NCBI GenBank assembly: GCA_964609965.1 | Contig: CAZSTS010000007.1 | Span: 1-64,000, forward strand | DNA from: JAHJDR01 sp964609965 | GTDB taxonomy: Bacteria > UBA10199 > JADGCS01 | Length of the DNA: 64,000 nt | Direction of reading: 5' to 3' | Shown: piece after piece, positions 33,728 to 42,333 of the stretch | Position numbering within the stretch: position 1 is the first letter of the stretch | Layout of the letters: every line of letters starts with the position of its first letter | The notes under the pieces: generated by a model | What the model saw: only the letters and a program-made list of their open reading frames with translations | Told to the model about the DNA's origin: nothing | Database searches by the model: none | Made by a program: the position numbers and the translations under genes

Positions 33728-34651
33728 ATGCTAAACTATTATCCAGATCTCAATCGCCTGAGAGTTTTTTACTTTGTCTATATTACTTCAAGCATTACAA
33801 AGGCTTCTAAAGAATTGTATGTGACTAAATCAGCAGTGAGTCAGGCGATTAAGCAATTGGAGTACGAAACAAATCAAAAACTTTTCATTCGAAAAGGAAG
33901 GGTTGTTGTCCCGACAAATGAGGCAAAATCCTTATTTGAGATTGTAGAGCCTTTTCTTGAATCAGTTGAGTCGAGATATTCCTCCATTGCTGAAAGCGTG
34001 GAACCCAGGGGTCTCATTCGTTTGAGCGCACCTCCTCTTTTTGGCTCTCAATATATCTTGCCTTGTGTTGAGGTCTTTAAAAGAAAATACCCGAAAATAA
34101 GGTTTCAATTAAATCTCACAGCCTCAATTGCTCCTTTGCATCAATTAGAAGAAGATAAGATAGATTTTTGTATAGTTGATAGTTTTGACATCATGTTTGG
34201 TCAGCGACGATATTTGTCTCACAGTGAGTTAAGGGTAGATCCTGAATACATTGTTTGCTCTAAAGAATTCTATCAAGAATGTTTTAATCACAAGCCTACA
34301 TATTCTCAAATAATCGAAAGCAATTTTATTTCATATCACCCAGATGGGGCAGAGATTTGCGCGTGGTTAGAAAATAATTATGGCAAAGCACCAAAACGAA
34401 TCAAGCCTGCCATGGTCGTCGACACACCACAGCTGATGCTTTATGGAATTAAAAAACATATGGGTATGGGATTGGTTCCTGTCTCTATGATAAAAAAAGA
34501 ACTTCAAAAAGGAGTTCTCAAGATTGTAGGTGGAAAAAAAGCTGTTTATCTTAATAAGATATCTCTTGTAAGACTAGCTGAAAAAAAAGAATCTAAAGCT
34601 CAAAGCTTGTTTGTTGCCTATTTAAAGGAAAGAATAAAAAAGGTAGATTAA
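33728..34651 (+). CDS. LysR-family transcriptional regulator
   Basis: A 307-residue LTTR. The N-terminal winged helix (DLNRLRVFYFVYITSSITKASKELYVTKSAVSQAIKQLE) is followed by the linker helix and a periplasmic-binding-like effector domain from about residue 90. No residue identifies the effector. It is divergent from the receiver-like gene, the most likely target by position. No cognate metabolic operon is adjacent. A strong ribosome binding site is not seen; the start is set by the family N-terminus. Confidence 0.92.
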   Translation: MLNYYPDLNRLRVFYFVYITSSITKASKELYVTKSAVSQAIKQLEYETNQKLFIRKGRVVVPTNEAKSLFEIVEPFLESVESRYSSIAESVEPRGLIRLSAPPLFGSQYILPCVEVFKRKYPKIRFQLNLTASIAPLHQLEEDKIDFCIVDSFDIMFGQRRYLSHSELRVDPEYIVCSKEFYQECFNHKPTYSQIIESNFISYHPDGAEICAWLENNYGKAPKRIKPAMVVDTPQLMLYGIKKHMGMGLVPVSMIKKELQKGVLKIVGGKKAVYLNKISLVRLAEKKESKAQSLFVAYLKERIKKVD

Positions 34652-35039
34652 AATCTTTTTATCCCCATTATTACGCTGGGTAGCGGATGTTTCTTTTTTG
34701 TTCACTATTTTCAGACGGAAAAAAATAATTACAAAATAAATTTGTAGCGCCATTTTTGAAGGCCAGCTTTGCTGGCGGACAAAAATAACGTTCACCATTT
34801 ACGATAATATTATTTTTTAATCGTCTTCAAATAGCGAACGGGTTTAATTTTGCCTTACGGCAAATTAGGTTTTCTGTTATTCGTTGTACGCTGTACACTG
34901 TACGTTGTACGCATAGGGTGAGAAGAGGGCCTAAGTTTGGGCACACTTGTGCCCGAAAAAAATAAATACACGTAACAAATTGGATTCAATTTCGATAAAG
35001 CCGTTGTAAGAAGAATGTTTTTAAAATGAGAGGTTAATT
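34652..35039. other. Repeat-rich intergenic region before a small lipoprotein gene
   Basis: No gene is visible. Contents in order: TCTTTTTATCC...ATTATTAC (34654-34674) and TCAGACGGAAAA (about 34711-34722), both repeated beyond the next gene in swapped order; a GCCAGC-TTT-GCTGGC hairpin near 34762-34776; a TTTGCC-TTAC-GGCAAA hairpin near 34850-34864; a TGTACGC heptamer array (34885-34912); and a GGGCACA-CT-TGTGCCC palindrome near 34938. The palindrome has A rather than T on its plus-strand 3' side, so it is not a terminator. Confidence 0.6.
34885..34912. repeat. Heptamer array, four TGTACGC-type units
   Basis: TGTACGC, TGTACAC, TGTACGT and TGTACGC in perfect period 7. The units equal those at 2651-2664 near rsfS, about 32 kb away. 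Confidence 0.85.
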
Positions 35040-35396
35040 ATGTCACTTATAGCATTAATTCCTGCTTTGTTTGGTTTAGGTTGTGATGGAAAAGACGATA
35101 AGCCAATTGAAGTTGGTGATCGTGTGACGTGTAAAAATGTATCTGGAGGTCCTGAGGATGCTTCTGCACCAACTCTAACCGGTGTTGTTGATCTAGTTAT
35201 TGATTATGGAGAGAGTAAATCGAATGATTTAAACGTTCTTATTGATGGTGGGCATGGTTATTCAACAATCTACCAGGCTCATGAATGTGAAAAAATTAGC
35301 ACAGAACCTAATCCAAGTTACAGAAAAACGCATACCCATGTTGTTGATGAAACGCCTGTGCCAATAGAGGGCCCAGCGTATAAGGGGCAGTTCTAA
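35040..35396 (+). CDS. Small putative lipoprotein
   Basis: A 118-residue protein starting MSLIALIPALFGLGC, with Cys15 in a lipobox-like LGLGC. The signal is very short and lacks the usual basic N-terminus, so lipidation is likely but not certain. The mature part includes VGDRVTCKNVSGG, a short beta-rich stretch with DLNVLIDGGHGY, and ends Pro-rich; it may be a small SH3- or KOW-like barrel, which is a guess. GAGGT six bases before the ATG supports translation. The gene is bracketed by fragments of one repeated sequence. Confidence 0.6.
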   Translation: MSLIALIPALFGLGCDGKDDKPIEVGDRVTCKNVSGGPEDASAPTLTGVVDLVIDYGESKSNDLNVLIDGGHGYSTIYQAHECEKISTEPNPSYRKTHTHVVDETPVPIEGPAYKGQF

Positions 35397-35556
35397 TGTT
35401 AGAAGCTCGTCTCAAAGGGATTTTCTTTTGCCCCTTTCTTCTCAGACGGAAAAGAATGGTTTCTTTTTATCCCAATTATTACCCTCCAGAGGCGGGCAAG
35501 CGCTGACCGCTTCATCCAGTCTTAAAATATCCCAAACATACCAGAGACTAAAGTTT

Positions 35557-35640
35557 CAGGCTTTATCCTGTTGTCCCGTTGGGACTTCTGAGATTTGTCC
35601 TTTAGGACAATATGATAAAGCCTGGGATTTTAATCCCAGG
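35557..35640 (+). other. Multi-stem structured element
   Basis: An eleven-base perfect stem (35557-35567 with 35614-35624) encloses two hairpins: GTCCC-GTT-GGGAC (35573-35585) and TTGTCC-TTTA-GGACAA (35595-35610), giving a three-way junction. A further palindrome, CCTGGGATT/AATCCCAGG (35621-35640), shares its first four bases with the outer stem, so the two compete. It could be a structured RNA, a cruciform-forming repeat, or an element left by a mobile unit. The reading frame over it has no support. Confidence 0.6.
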
Positions 35641-35660
35641 GAATGTGATGGGCAGCAGAT

Positions 35661-36407
35661 TCAATACACCAAAAAGATATAAGTCTTGAGAATGAGAGCC
35701 AGGATAAGAAGGCTCAGTGAAAAGCTGTTGATAAAGCGCCAGCCCGTGTTTGCGGCTTTTAAGATTTTGAGTTCCTCTACATAAACCACTTCACATGCCC
35801 CTTTTCCTTTATCAAATCTCGTAGTACTGCTTGTTCTCTCACCCCCTCTATCCGCAATAGAATATTTTACCAAATACCCTGTAAGATGAACTTGGTCTCC
35901 TGTGCGAACCTTGTTTAGTTTTTCTGCGACTTCTTCTGTTGCGGGTAAGAGATGATTGTTGGAGAGTTCGTTGTGGTTAAAATACAAAATATCTTTGTTG
36001 CAAAAACGGTACCGACACGTCCACATATCTGATTTGTAACTTACTTTCTGATAATAATCCTGAAGAAGATTTGTTCCCCAGATCACGCAAATATCTTTTA
36101 TGTTATAGGGGTCACTGTCATAATAAATGTTAAACCACTTTCTCTTAAGATCAAGTGAAGTGACAATGAGGCCATGAAAATCGTATTCAAATAAAGGTTC
36201 GATCGTATATTCTTTATCATCATAGGTTTGAGAGAAGGGGGCTTTTTCTGTTGGTGTTTGTATGGGTGCCTCATAGAGGTCTTTTACTATTTCTTTGGGA
36301 CCAGGAAGTGTGTCGGTTTTGAAATAACTTAAGGCAAAAAAAGCAAGAGAAAGAAGAATAATTACATTCAAGACTTGATTGATCTTTTTGATGAAGGGTT
36401 TTTTCAT
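35661..36407 (-). CDS. Hypothetical protein with two membrane segments and periplasmic domain
   Basis: A 248-residue protein. One membrane helix lies at about 12-28 (VLNVIILLSLAFFALSY) and another at the C-terminus (about 228-246). The intervening 200 residues have VIWGTNLLQDYY, Cys residues in MWTCRYRFC, and GDQVHLTGYLV, which looks like an OB-fold-type strand pair. I recognise no named family. Its start overlaps the hemL stop by four bases, so it is co-translated with hemL, but nothing indicates a role in tetrapyrrole synthesis. Confidence 0.75.
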   Translation of the reverse strand: MKKPFIKKINQVLNVIILLSLAFFALSYFKTDTLPGPKEIVKDLYEAPIQTPTEKAPFSQTYDDKEYTIEPLFEYDFHGLIVTSLDLKRKWFNIYYDSDPYNIKDICVIWGTNLLQDYYQKVSYKSDMWTCRYRFCNKDILYFNHNELSNNHLLPATEEVAEKLNKVRTGDQVHLTGYLVKYSIADRGGERTSSTTRFDKGKGACEVVYVEELKILKAANTGWRFINSFSLSLLILALILKTYIFLVY

Positions 36408-37687
36408 ATTTTCTTCAAAGCGCCAGCAAACACATGCACTGTTCTTTCAATGTCATCCATTGTATGAGCCAGAGATATAAAGCCCGCTTCAAAAGGACTT
36501 GGGGCTATGTTGATGTTGTTTTCTAAGAAGAAATGAAAGAGCTTGATGAATTTTTTCTTGTCAGCAGCTCTCGCACCATCAGCATCAGTCACTTTATGAT
36601 CAGCAAAATAAAAAGAAAACATTGAGCCAACGCGGTTAAGACAAAGTGGAGTTTTGGCTTTCTTGGCAGCATCTATAAGACCTTTTTCCAAAAGCTTTCC
36701 TTTTTGTTCTAGGTCTTGATAAACGCCTTTCTGATTTAAGAGTTCGAGTGTCTTTAGCCCAACAGCCATGGCCAAAGGGTTCCCTGAAAGCGTTCCAGCC
36801 TGATAAACAGGACCTAAAGGTGCCACTGTTTCCATGATTTCTTTTTTGCCACCATAAGCGCCCACAGGAAGGCCTCCGCCAATAATTTTGCCTAAGCAAG
36901 TCATGTCAGGTTTAATATCGTAAACTGATTGAGCACCACCAAAGGCCACACGAAAACCTGTCATCACCTCATCAAAAATAAGAACGACTTTATGTTTTGT
37001 GCAGAGTTTTCGAAGTCCTCTCAAAAAACTAGGTTGTGGAGGAATGCAGCCCATGTTTCCAATAATAGGCTCAACAATCACACACGCCACATCATCTACA
37101 TGTGTTTCGATAATTTCTTTCACAGATTCCAAATCATTAAACTTGGCAATGAGTGTGTGCTCTGTAAAAGATTCGGGAACACCTTGGCTATCAGGGACGC
37201 CACAGGTAATGGCGCCAGATCCAGCTTTCACAAGAAGATAATCCGCATGGCCATGATAACAACCGTCAAATTTTATGACCTTTGAGCGTCCTGTATAGCC
37301 TCTAGCCACACGAATGGCAGACATAGTGGCTTCGGTCCCAGAGCTTACAAAGCGAACAAGGTCGATTGAGGGCAGGGCTTGTTTAACAAGTTTAGCGAGT
37401 TCAATTTCTTTGGGTGTGGGAGCACCAAAACTCAAACCATTTTTCATAGTTTGATTGAGAACATTCAAAATCTCGGATGGGGCGTGACCTAAAATAGCTG
37501 GCCCCCAAGTTCCCACGTAATCTAAATAAGAGTTTCCATCCGCATCATAGACATGTGCGCCTTTTGCTCTTACAATAAAAGGAGGTGTGCTATTCACAGA
37601 TTTATAAGCGCGCACAGGGCTGTTGACGCCACCAGGTATGTGTTTGCTGGCCTCGTCAAAAAGTTTTTTTGAAGTTTCGTGTGACAT
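36404..37687 (-). CDS. hemL: Glutamate-1-semialdehyde 2,1-aminomutase
   Basis: HemL converts glutamate-1-semialdehyde to 5-aminolevulinate, the last step of the C5 route to haem, using pyridoxal phosphate. The 427 residues are of usual length. PGGVNSPVRA, SSGTEATMSAIRVARGYTGR, FDEVMTGFR and LGKIIGGGLPVGAYGG are visible; the Schiff-base lysine is Lys267. Presence of hemL implies glutamyl-tRNA reductase (hemA) elsewhere. It precedes a membrane protein gene with a four-base overlap. Confidence 0.98.
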   Translation of the reverse strand: MSHETSKKLFDEASKHIPGGVNSPVRAYKSVNSTPPFIVRAKGAHVYDADGNSYLDYVGTWGPAILGHAPSEILNVLNQTMKNGLSFGAPTPKEIELAKLVKQALPSIDLVRFVSSGTEATMSAIRVARGYTGRSKVIKFDGCYHGHADYLLVKAGSGAITCGVPDSQGVPESFTEHTLIAKFNDLESVKEIIETHVDDVACVIVEPIIGNMGCIPPQPSFLRGLRKLCTKHKVVLIFDEVMTGFRVAFGGAQSVYDIKPDMTCLGKIIGGGLPVGAYGGKKEIMETVAPLGPVYQAGTLSGNPLAMAVGLKTLELLNQKGVYQDLEQKGKLLEKGLIDAAKKAKTPLCLNRVGSMFSFYFADHKVTDADGARAADKKKFIKLFHFFLENNINIAPSPFEAGFISLAHTMDDIERTVHVFAGALKKI

Positions 37688-37816
37688 AAAAATGATCCTT
37701 GGTGACTATCTTAAAAGGTCAATCATGAAATAAACAATGCAGATGAAAGTTAAGATAGTAAGTATAATTAGAAGAGGTGGTGTTTTCTTTTTTTCTGTCA
37801 TAAAAAGTTATGTAAA

Positions 37817-39406
37817 TTATGATTCTAAACTATTGTCTAACAAAAGGTTACCAGAATCCGTTTGTTCGGTTAATAAGTTGTCGTTAGCTGTTTGGTTATC
37901 GGTAGTTTCTATCACTTCGAACAATTGGTTGTCGTAGCCCATGCTCTCTGGCAGGTCTTTTCTGCCTTTAACGCCAAGCGCTTCCATACGCCGGGCCTGA
38001 ACAAGAACGCGACTTGATAGTCTGGTTTTGCCTTTATCGTATTCTTCTTTTGCTCTTTCGAGGTTTTTACCTATGTTCTCAAATGCTTCGACAAAATCAA
38101 CAAGTCGTTTATGAAGCTCTTGACCTGATTGTGAAATTTCTCTCGCATTGCGAGCCAACTTGTCCTCATTCCAACCATAACGAATAACTTTGAGTAGGCC
38201 AACAAATGTGGGCGGTGTGGCAATAAGAATTTTTTTCTGCAAAGCGTATTCAATGACATCGCTTTCTTTCTCAAGCGCTGCGTATAGAAAGGATTCGTTT
38301 GGAATAAACATCACAGTAAAATCAGCGGAATTTGAAAACTGTTCTTGATAAGCTTTTTTAGACAACTGCTGAATGTGTTCTTTGACGTGTCTGCCATGTC
38401 TGGCTAGTTCGGCACTGCGCTCTGTATCGGTAGAGGCCTCAAGGCTTGCAAAAAAACCATCTGTTGGGGTTTTAGAATCAATGATAACCACTCTTCCCCC
38501 AGGCATTTTCACTGTGCAGTCAGGTCTGAGTTGCCCACCATCACTGCTTTCTTTAGAATCTTGTAGAGTAAAATCGCAATGCTCTGACATGCCGGCAAGT
38601 TCCACACAGTTTTTAAGCTGGATTTCACCCCAACGACCACGAATATGTGGCTTTTTTAAGGCATCTTTGAGAGCCCTTGTTTCTTGAGAAAGACTTGAGC
38701 CAGTTTCTAAAACTTTTTTAAGTTCTGTTTCGATTGATTGATAAGATTTTTGTCTTTCGAGTTCGATTTCGTGCAAAAGCGCCTGGTAGCGTTCTAAATG
38801 TTTATTCAAAGGATTGATTTTTTCTTCAAGGCTTTGCTGTTTTTGGGTCATGTCACTTTTAATGCCTTCGGATTGGGCTTTGAAAAACTGTTTTGCCAGA
38901 TCAAGAAAGTGCTGGTTGTTGCCTTCTAAGGCTGAAGCAGCCAGGCCTTTAAAGGTTTCTTGGAATTTATTTTTGGCATCTTCAAGGACTTTTCTCTCGG
39001 CTTCTAAAATCTCTTGTGCGGCTCGCATATCGGCTTGGGCCTTGGTTTTTGCCTCGTGGTTTTCTTTGGCTATTTGTTCTGATTGACCCAGTTTATTTGT
39101 GAGACCTTCGATTTGTTTTTGTAAGTGAGGAAGATATTCTTTAGCCGCCACTTCGCTTTTTTGGGCTTCGAAAACAGCGCGGTTGTTTTCATCGATCTGT
39201 TTTTGAATGCGTTCTAATTCATCTTTGTTTTTAAAATACGATTCTTCAATGTTAGCTCTTGATTGTTGTGAAAGAGCGTAATTTTGGCCAGCTATTCGGG
39301 CAGCACGAGATTTTTTTGTCCATAAATAACCGAAAACCGCTGAAAGGATAAAGAAAAACCCAGCTAAGATATAACCTGTAAATAAATGAATTGTTTGTAG
39401 TTCCAT
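37817..39406 (-). CDS. rmuC: DNA recombination protein RmuC
   Basis: RmuC limits recombination at inverted repeats; its biochemistry is poorly known but the fold includes a PD-(D/E)XK nuclease. The 529-residue protein has an N-terminal membrane helix (about 8-28), a long coiled coil (about 45-245), and the nuclease core from about 270 (HIRGRWGEIQLKN, RPDCTVKMPGG, VVIIDSKTP). A Gln/Asn-rich tail of about 40 residues closes it. It is monocistronic. In a window this rich in inverted repeats its presence is notable, though the gene is widespread. Confidence 0.95.
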   Translation of the reverse strand: MELQTIHLFTGYILAGFFFILSAVFGYLWTKKSRAARIAGQNYALSQQSRANIEESYFKNKDELERIQKQIDENNRAVFEAQKSEVAAKEYLPHLQKQIEGLTNKLGQSEQIAKENHEAKTKAQADMRAAQEILEAERKVLEDAKNKFQETFKGLAASALEGNNQHFLDLAKQFFKAQSEGIKSDMTQKQQSLEEKINPLNKHLERYQALLHEIELERQKSYQSIETELKKVLETGSSLSQETRALKDALKKPHIRGRWGEIQLKNCVELAGMSEHCDFTLQDSKESSDGGQLRPDCTVKMPGGRVVIIDSKTPTDGFFASLEASTDTERSAELARHGRHVKEHIQQLSKKAYQEQFSNSADFTVMFIPNESFLYAALEKESDVIEYALQKKILIATPPTFVGLLKVIRYGWNEDKLARNAREISQSGQELHKRLVDFVEAFENIGKNLERAKEEYDKGKTRLSSRVLVQARRMEALGVKGRKDLPESMGYDNQLFEVIETTDNQTANDNLLTEQTDSGNLLLDNSLES

Positions 39407-39493
39407 GCCTTGTATTGCTAGCTGTTTATAGGTTTTGGCGCAAGAGGGTTTTTGCTTTCGTGTCGATTACTTGACGGGGTGGGGTGTGGGAGG

Positions 39494-39528
39494 ATACAAG
39501 TTTCAGGTCACAGGTGACAAGTTACAGG
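39494..39528. repeat. Heptamer array upstream of the isochorismatase-like gene
   Basis: Five units in perfect period 7: ATACAAG, TTTCAGG, TCACAGG, TGACAAG, TTACAGG. The last unit plus AG forms the CAGGAG ribosome binding site of the gene at 39536. Confidence 0.9.
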
Positions 39529-39535
39529 AGCTAAT

Positions 39536-40102
39536 ATGAATATTACTAAAGATAACACGTTACTATTAATTGTCGACGTTCAAGAAAAACTCTGCCCGAC
39601 CATGGATAAGAAATGGTTGGATGACACAGTTTCTCATATAGGGCTTCTCACCCTCTACGCCAAAAAAGAGGGGCTCCCTGTTATCATGACAGAGCAGTAT
39701 TCCAAGGGTTTAGGGTCAACGATTCCCAGTGTCATAAAACATCTCGATGGAATTACTTATGACTACTTTGATAAAACAAGTTTTGGTTGTGCGGGAGATT
39801 CCAAATTCATGGAGACTTTGACAAAGAAATACGCAGGTAAAAAAATCATCGTTATGGGGATGGAAACACATGTTTGTATTTATCTCACAGCATTAGGATT
39901 AAAAGAAGCTGGCTTTGATGTTTTTGTGCCACAAGATGCTGTGATTGCTCATGGAAAAAAGTATCATAAAAATGGTTTAAAACTCATTGAAAAAACAGGC
40001 GCCATTATCACAAATTCAGAGTCTTTAGTTTTCCAACTCATGGGGCAATCAGGGGGCGAGACGTTTAAGGCGGTGTCAGGGTATTTGAAGGGGAAGGGGT
40101 AG
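39536..40102 (+). CDS. Isochorismatase-like cysteine hydrolase
   Basis: A 188-residue hydrolase of the isochorismatase superfamily. The triad is visible: Asp14 in LLIVDVQEKL, Lys80 in DKTSFGC, and Cys114 in GMETHVCIYLTAL. Members act on amides, nicotinamide or isochorismate-like substrates, and the specificity cannot be read here. With no pncB or enterobactin genes nearby, it is best kept general. Its Shine-Dalgarno sequence is part of a heptamer repeat array, and a second such array follows its stop codon. Confidence 0.9.
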   Translation: MNITKDNTLLLIVDVQEKLCPTMDKKWLDDTVSHIGLLTLYAKKEGLPVIMTEQYSKGLGSTIPSVIKHLDGITYDYFDKTSFGCAGDSKFMETLTKKYAGKKIIVMGMETHVCIYLTALGLKEAGFDVFVPQDAVIAHGKKYHKNGLKLIEKTGAIITNSESLVFQLMGQSGGETFKAVSGYLKGKG

Positions 40103-40104
40103 GG

Positions 40105-40152
40105 TCACAGGTTTCAGGATACTAGATACCGGATGCTGGATGCCAGATCAGG
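40105..40152. repeat. Drifting heptamer array after the isochorismatase-like gene
   Basis: Nearly seven period-7 units that change stepwise: TCACAGG, TTTCAGG, ATACTAG, ATACCGG, ATGCTGG, ATGCCAG and a partial ATCAGG. It starts two bases after the stop codon and links the CAGG-type and CTAG/CTGG-type arrays. Confidence 0.9.
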
Positions 40153-40328
40153 CAATCAAATAAAGTCCTATAATTTCAAATATATAAAAAAACATTTGAG
40201 ATAATCATATCCAGCCATTAACGAGCTCGCAAATCTTTGGATTCTTGATTTCTATCATGTCCTAATCAGATTTAGTCTAATAAACCGGGTCAACTTTGAA
40301 ACGAACACTATAATAAGGAGAGAATACA

Positions 40329-41489
40329 ATGAAAAAATACATACGGAATCTGATCATCATTCTTTTTGCTTTATGCTTTGTTTTATCTTCAACAGCTAAA
40401 GCCGAAGAAGGATTTTCAATATCCACAAAAGTTCCCATGAAACTCTATGGATTTATCGCTGCTCAAGCCATGTGGGGTGATTCGCAAGTGGGAAGTTTTG
40501 GAAATAACTTTAATATGACAGCACCCAATAGAGTTATTGATGAAACAACTGTTGCGGCCAATGATGGTTTTATTGGTTTTACCATGCAAAACACTCGCAT
40601 TGGTCTTTATCTTGAACCCAATGATTTTGGTGGAAAAAGTTTTACAATAGATGCCAGATTAGAACTCGATTTTTGGAACACAGCTGCTGTTTCTTACTCT
40701 GTACAAAACCCGCGCATCAGACGTGCCTATACAAGCATTGGCACTGACACATGGCGTGTGCTCTTTGGTCAAGAGTGGGATTTGTTTGCGCCTCTTAATC
40801 CTTTGTCTCTCAATACGGGGAATGCTCTTTGGAACCAAGGTAACATAGGATTTAGAAGACCACAGGTTCAAGGGGTATACAAACATAGCTATGACAAAAG
40901 TGGTGTTGAAGTTGGTGTCAGTGTGAACAGCCCCAACAACAGCATGCTTTTTAATGATCTTGGTAACACAACAGGTGTTCCTATGTTCCAAGGGCGTTTT
41001 GGTTACTGGCGCAATTGGACAAACGGCAAATTTAAGGCCTATGTTTCTGGTCTTTATACCCGCCACAACAATGCTGTTGCTGGTACAGCTGACGTGAATA
41101 ACTGGGGAACAGCTTTAAGTTTGGACATGCCTTTTCATGAATACCTTCGTATTTTAGGAGAAGGTTTTTTTGGTTATAGCATAAACCCTGTTCTTTCAAT
41201 TTCAGCCGCTACAACAAAACAAAGAACCTTTGGTGGTTGGATTGGTTTGAACAGCCTCTGGTGTGATTGGTTTGAAACTAATCTTGGCTATGGTGGCGAA
41301 TTTTTGAAAAATGCCGATGTTGCGGCAGGTAACCTTAAAACCAATATGGTTGGTTATGCCAATGTTAAGTTTAAACCCATAAAACATTTTATTATTGGTT
41401 TAGAATACAATTACATGCGTTCAAACTATCAAGGCAATGGCAATAGCACTGCCCACGGTGTTTTGAGTAATGTGATGTATGTATTTTAA
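40329..41489 (+). CDS. Outer-membrane porin (DcaP-like)
   Basis: A 386-residue protein with a classical signal peptide (basic MKKYIRN, hydrophobic core, cleavage near AKAEE at about 26). It is followed by alternating strands ending in a C-terminal Phe (LSNVMYVF), the outer-membrane barrel signature. KLYGFIAAQAMW at the start and the later GLEYNYMRSNYQ resemble DcaP-like and other trimeric porins. Substrate is unknown. The AAGGAG ribosome binding site is strong. The transcript probably ends at the inverted octamer arrays that follow. Confidence 0.85.
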   Translation: MKKYIRNLIIILFALCFVLSSTAKAEEGFSISTKVPMKLYGFIAAQAMWGDSQVGSFGNNFNMTAPNRVIDETTVAANDGFIGFTMQNTRIGLYLEPNDFGGKSFTIDARLELDFWNTAAVSYSVQNPRIRRAYTSIGTDTWRVLFGQEWDLFAPLNPLSLNTGNALWNQGNIGFRRPQVQGVYKHSYDKSGVEVGVSVNSPNNSMLFNDLGNTTGVPMFQGRFGYWRNWTNGKFKAYVSGLYTRHNNAVAGTADVNNWGTALSLDMPFHEYLRILGEGFFGYSINPVLSISAATTKQRTFGGWIGLNSLWCDWFETNLGYGGEFLKNADVAAGNLKTNMVGYANVKFKPIKHFIIGLEYNYMRSNYQGNGNSTAHGVLSNVMYVF

Positions 41490-41494
41490 TTAAT

Positions 41495-41573
41495 GTGCCG
41501 AGGCGCCGAGGTACCGAGGTCCCGATTCTTGTTTCTTTCGGCACTTCGGCACTTCGGTGCTTCGGTACTTTGT
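41495..41573. repeat. Inverted octamer arrays forming a large hairpin
   Basis: The left arm has four period-8 units such as GTGCCGAG, GCGCCGAG and GTACCGAG (41495-41526). The right arm has five units such as CACTTCGG and TGCTTCGG (41534-41573). The right arm is close to the reverse complement of the left, so the two fold on each other. It lies between the porin and the TauE-like gene and could terminate transcription of the porin. Confidence 0.85.
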
Positions 41574-41577
41574 TACG

Positions 41578-42333
41578 ATGTTTCCTTCCATTCTTCCAAC
41601 CATTGATCAGCTCATGATGGTGGCTCTCATCTTCATGATCAGCCAAATCATCTACACAAGTATTGGCTTTGGTTCTGGAATGTTCGCGATTTCTTTTTTG
41701 AGCCTCCTCTATGGGCAGCTAGATGTCTTTGTGCCGCTTTTTATTCTCATCAATATTCCAACCGAGATTTATATCTGTGTGAAATATAGAAAGCAGATCT
41801 CTTTTAAGAAAAACTTTCTCTATATATTAATGACCGTCCCTTTTATTATAGGAGGGGCATATCTTCTCACAGTCATTACTGATGTATGGCCTCTCATTGT
41901 CTTAGGGGCTATCATTTGTGTGCTTTCCCTCTATTTTCTCTTTTTTGAAGAAAAAACCAAATGGCAGTTTAAGAGTCTTTTATGGCAGATCCCATTTGGA
42001 ACACTGAGTGGGCTCACAGGCAGCCTTTATGGCATCGGAGGGCCCCCTCTTGTCATTTATCTCAAAGGCCTTAAGTTAACTAAATCAGAATTTAGAACCA
42101 TGAGCATCTCAGTCTTTTTTGCTATGACTCTTGTGAGGATTCCCTCATTCTTTGGGGTTGGGCTTTTTACTAAAGACATTTTTCATGCTTGGCTTCTTAT
42201 CATGCCTTTTTGTCTCTTAGGCATCTTTTTAGGAACAAGTCTTCACCATAAAATATCAGAAAAGCGATTCAAAAAAGTAACAAGTCTTGTTTTATTTTTG
42301 GCAGGCGTGTTGTTGTTGCTAAAGAATATCTAA
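41578..42333 (+). CDS. TauE/SafE-family permease (sulfite exporter-like)
   Basis: A membrane protein with about eight helices and two copies of the TauE/SafE signature: YTSIGFGSGMFAI near the N-terminus and SGLTGSLYGIGGPPLVIY in the middle. The family exports sulfite, sulfoacetate or related anions. I start at the ATG of MFPSILP (251 residues); a GTG seven codons earlier lies inside an octamer repeat and is unlikely. No clear ribosome binding site is visible. The convergent cysE-cysK pair ends in its last four bases, so a role in sulfur balance is possible but inferred. Confidence 0.85.
   Translation: MFPSILPTIDQLMMVALIFMISQIIYTSIGFGSGMFAISFLSLLYGQLDVFVPLFILINIPTEIYICVKYRKQISFKKNFLYILMTVPFIIGGAYLLTVITDVWPLIVLGAIICVLSLYFLFFEEKTKWQFKSLLWQIPFGTLSGLTGSLYGIGGPPLVIYLKGLKLTKSEFRTMSISVFFAMTLVRIPSFFGVGLFTKDIFHAWLLIMPFCLLGIFLGTSLHHKISEKRFKKVTSLVLFLAGVLLLLKNI

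Noticed and set aside
34936..34953. GGGCACACTTGTGCCC palindrome as a terminator
   Set aside because: The homopolymer next to it is A on the plus-strand 3' side, and no minus-strand gene reads into it, so terminator polarity is wrong.
35428..35682. 84-codon open frame on the plus strand after the small lipoprotein gene
   Set aside because: It runs over the multi-stem repeat element, has no ribosome binding site, and its predicted residues have no protein-like pattern.
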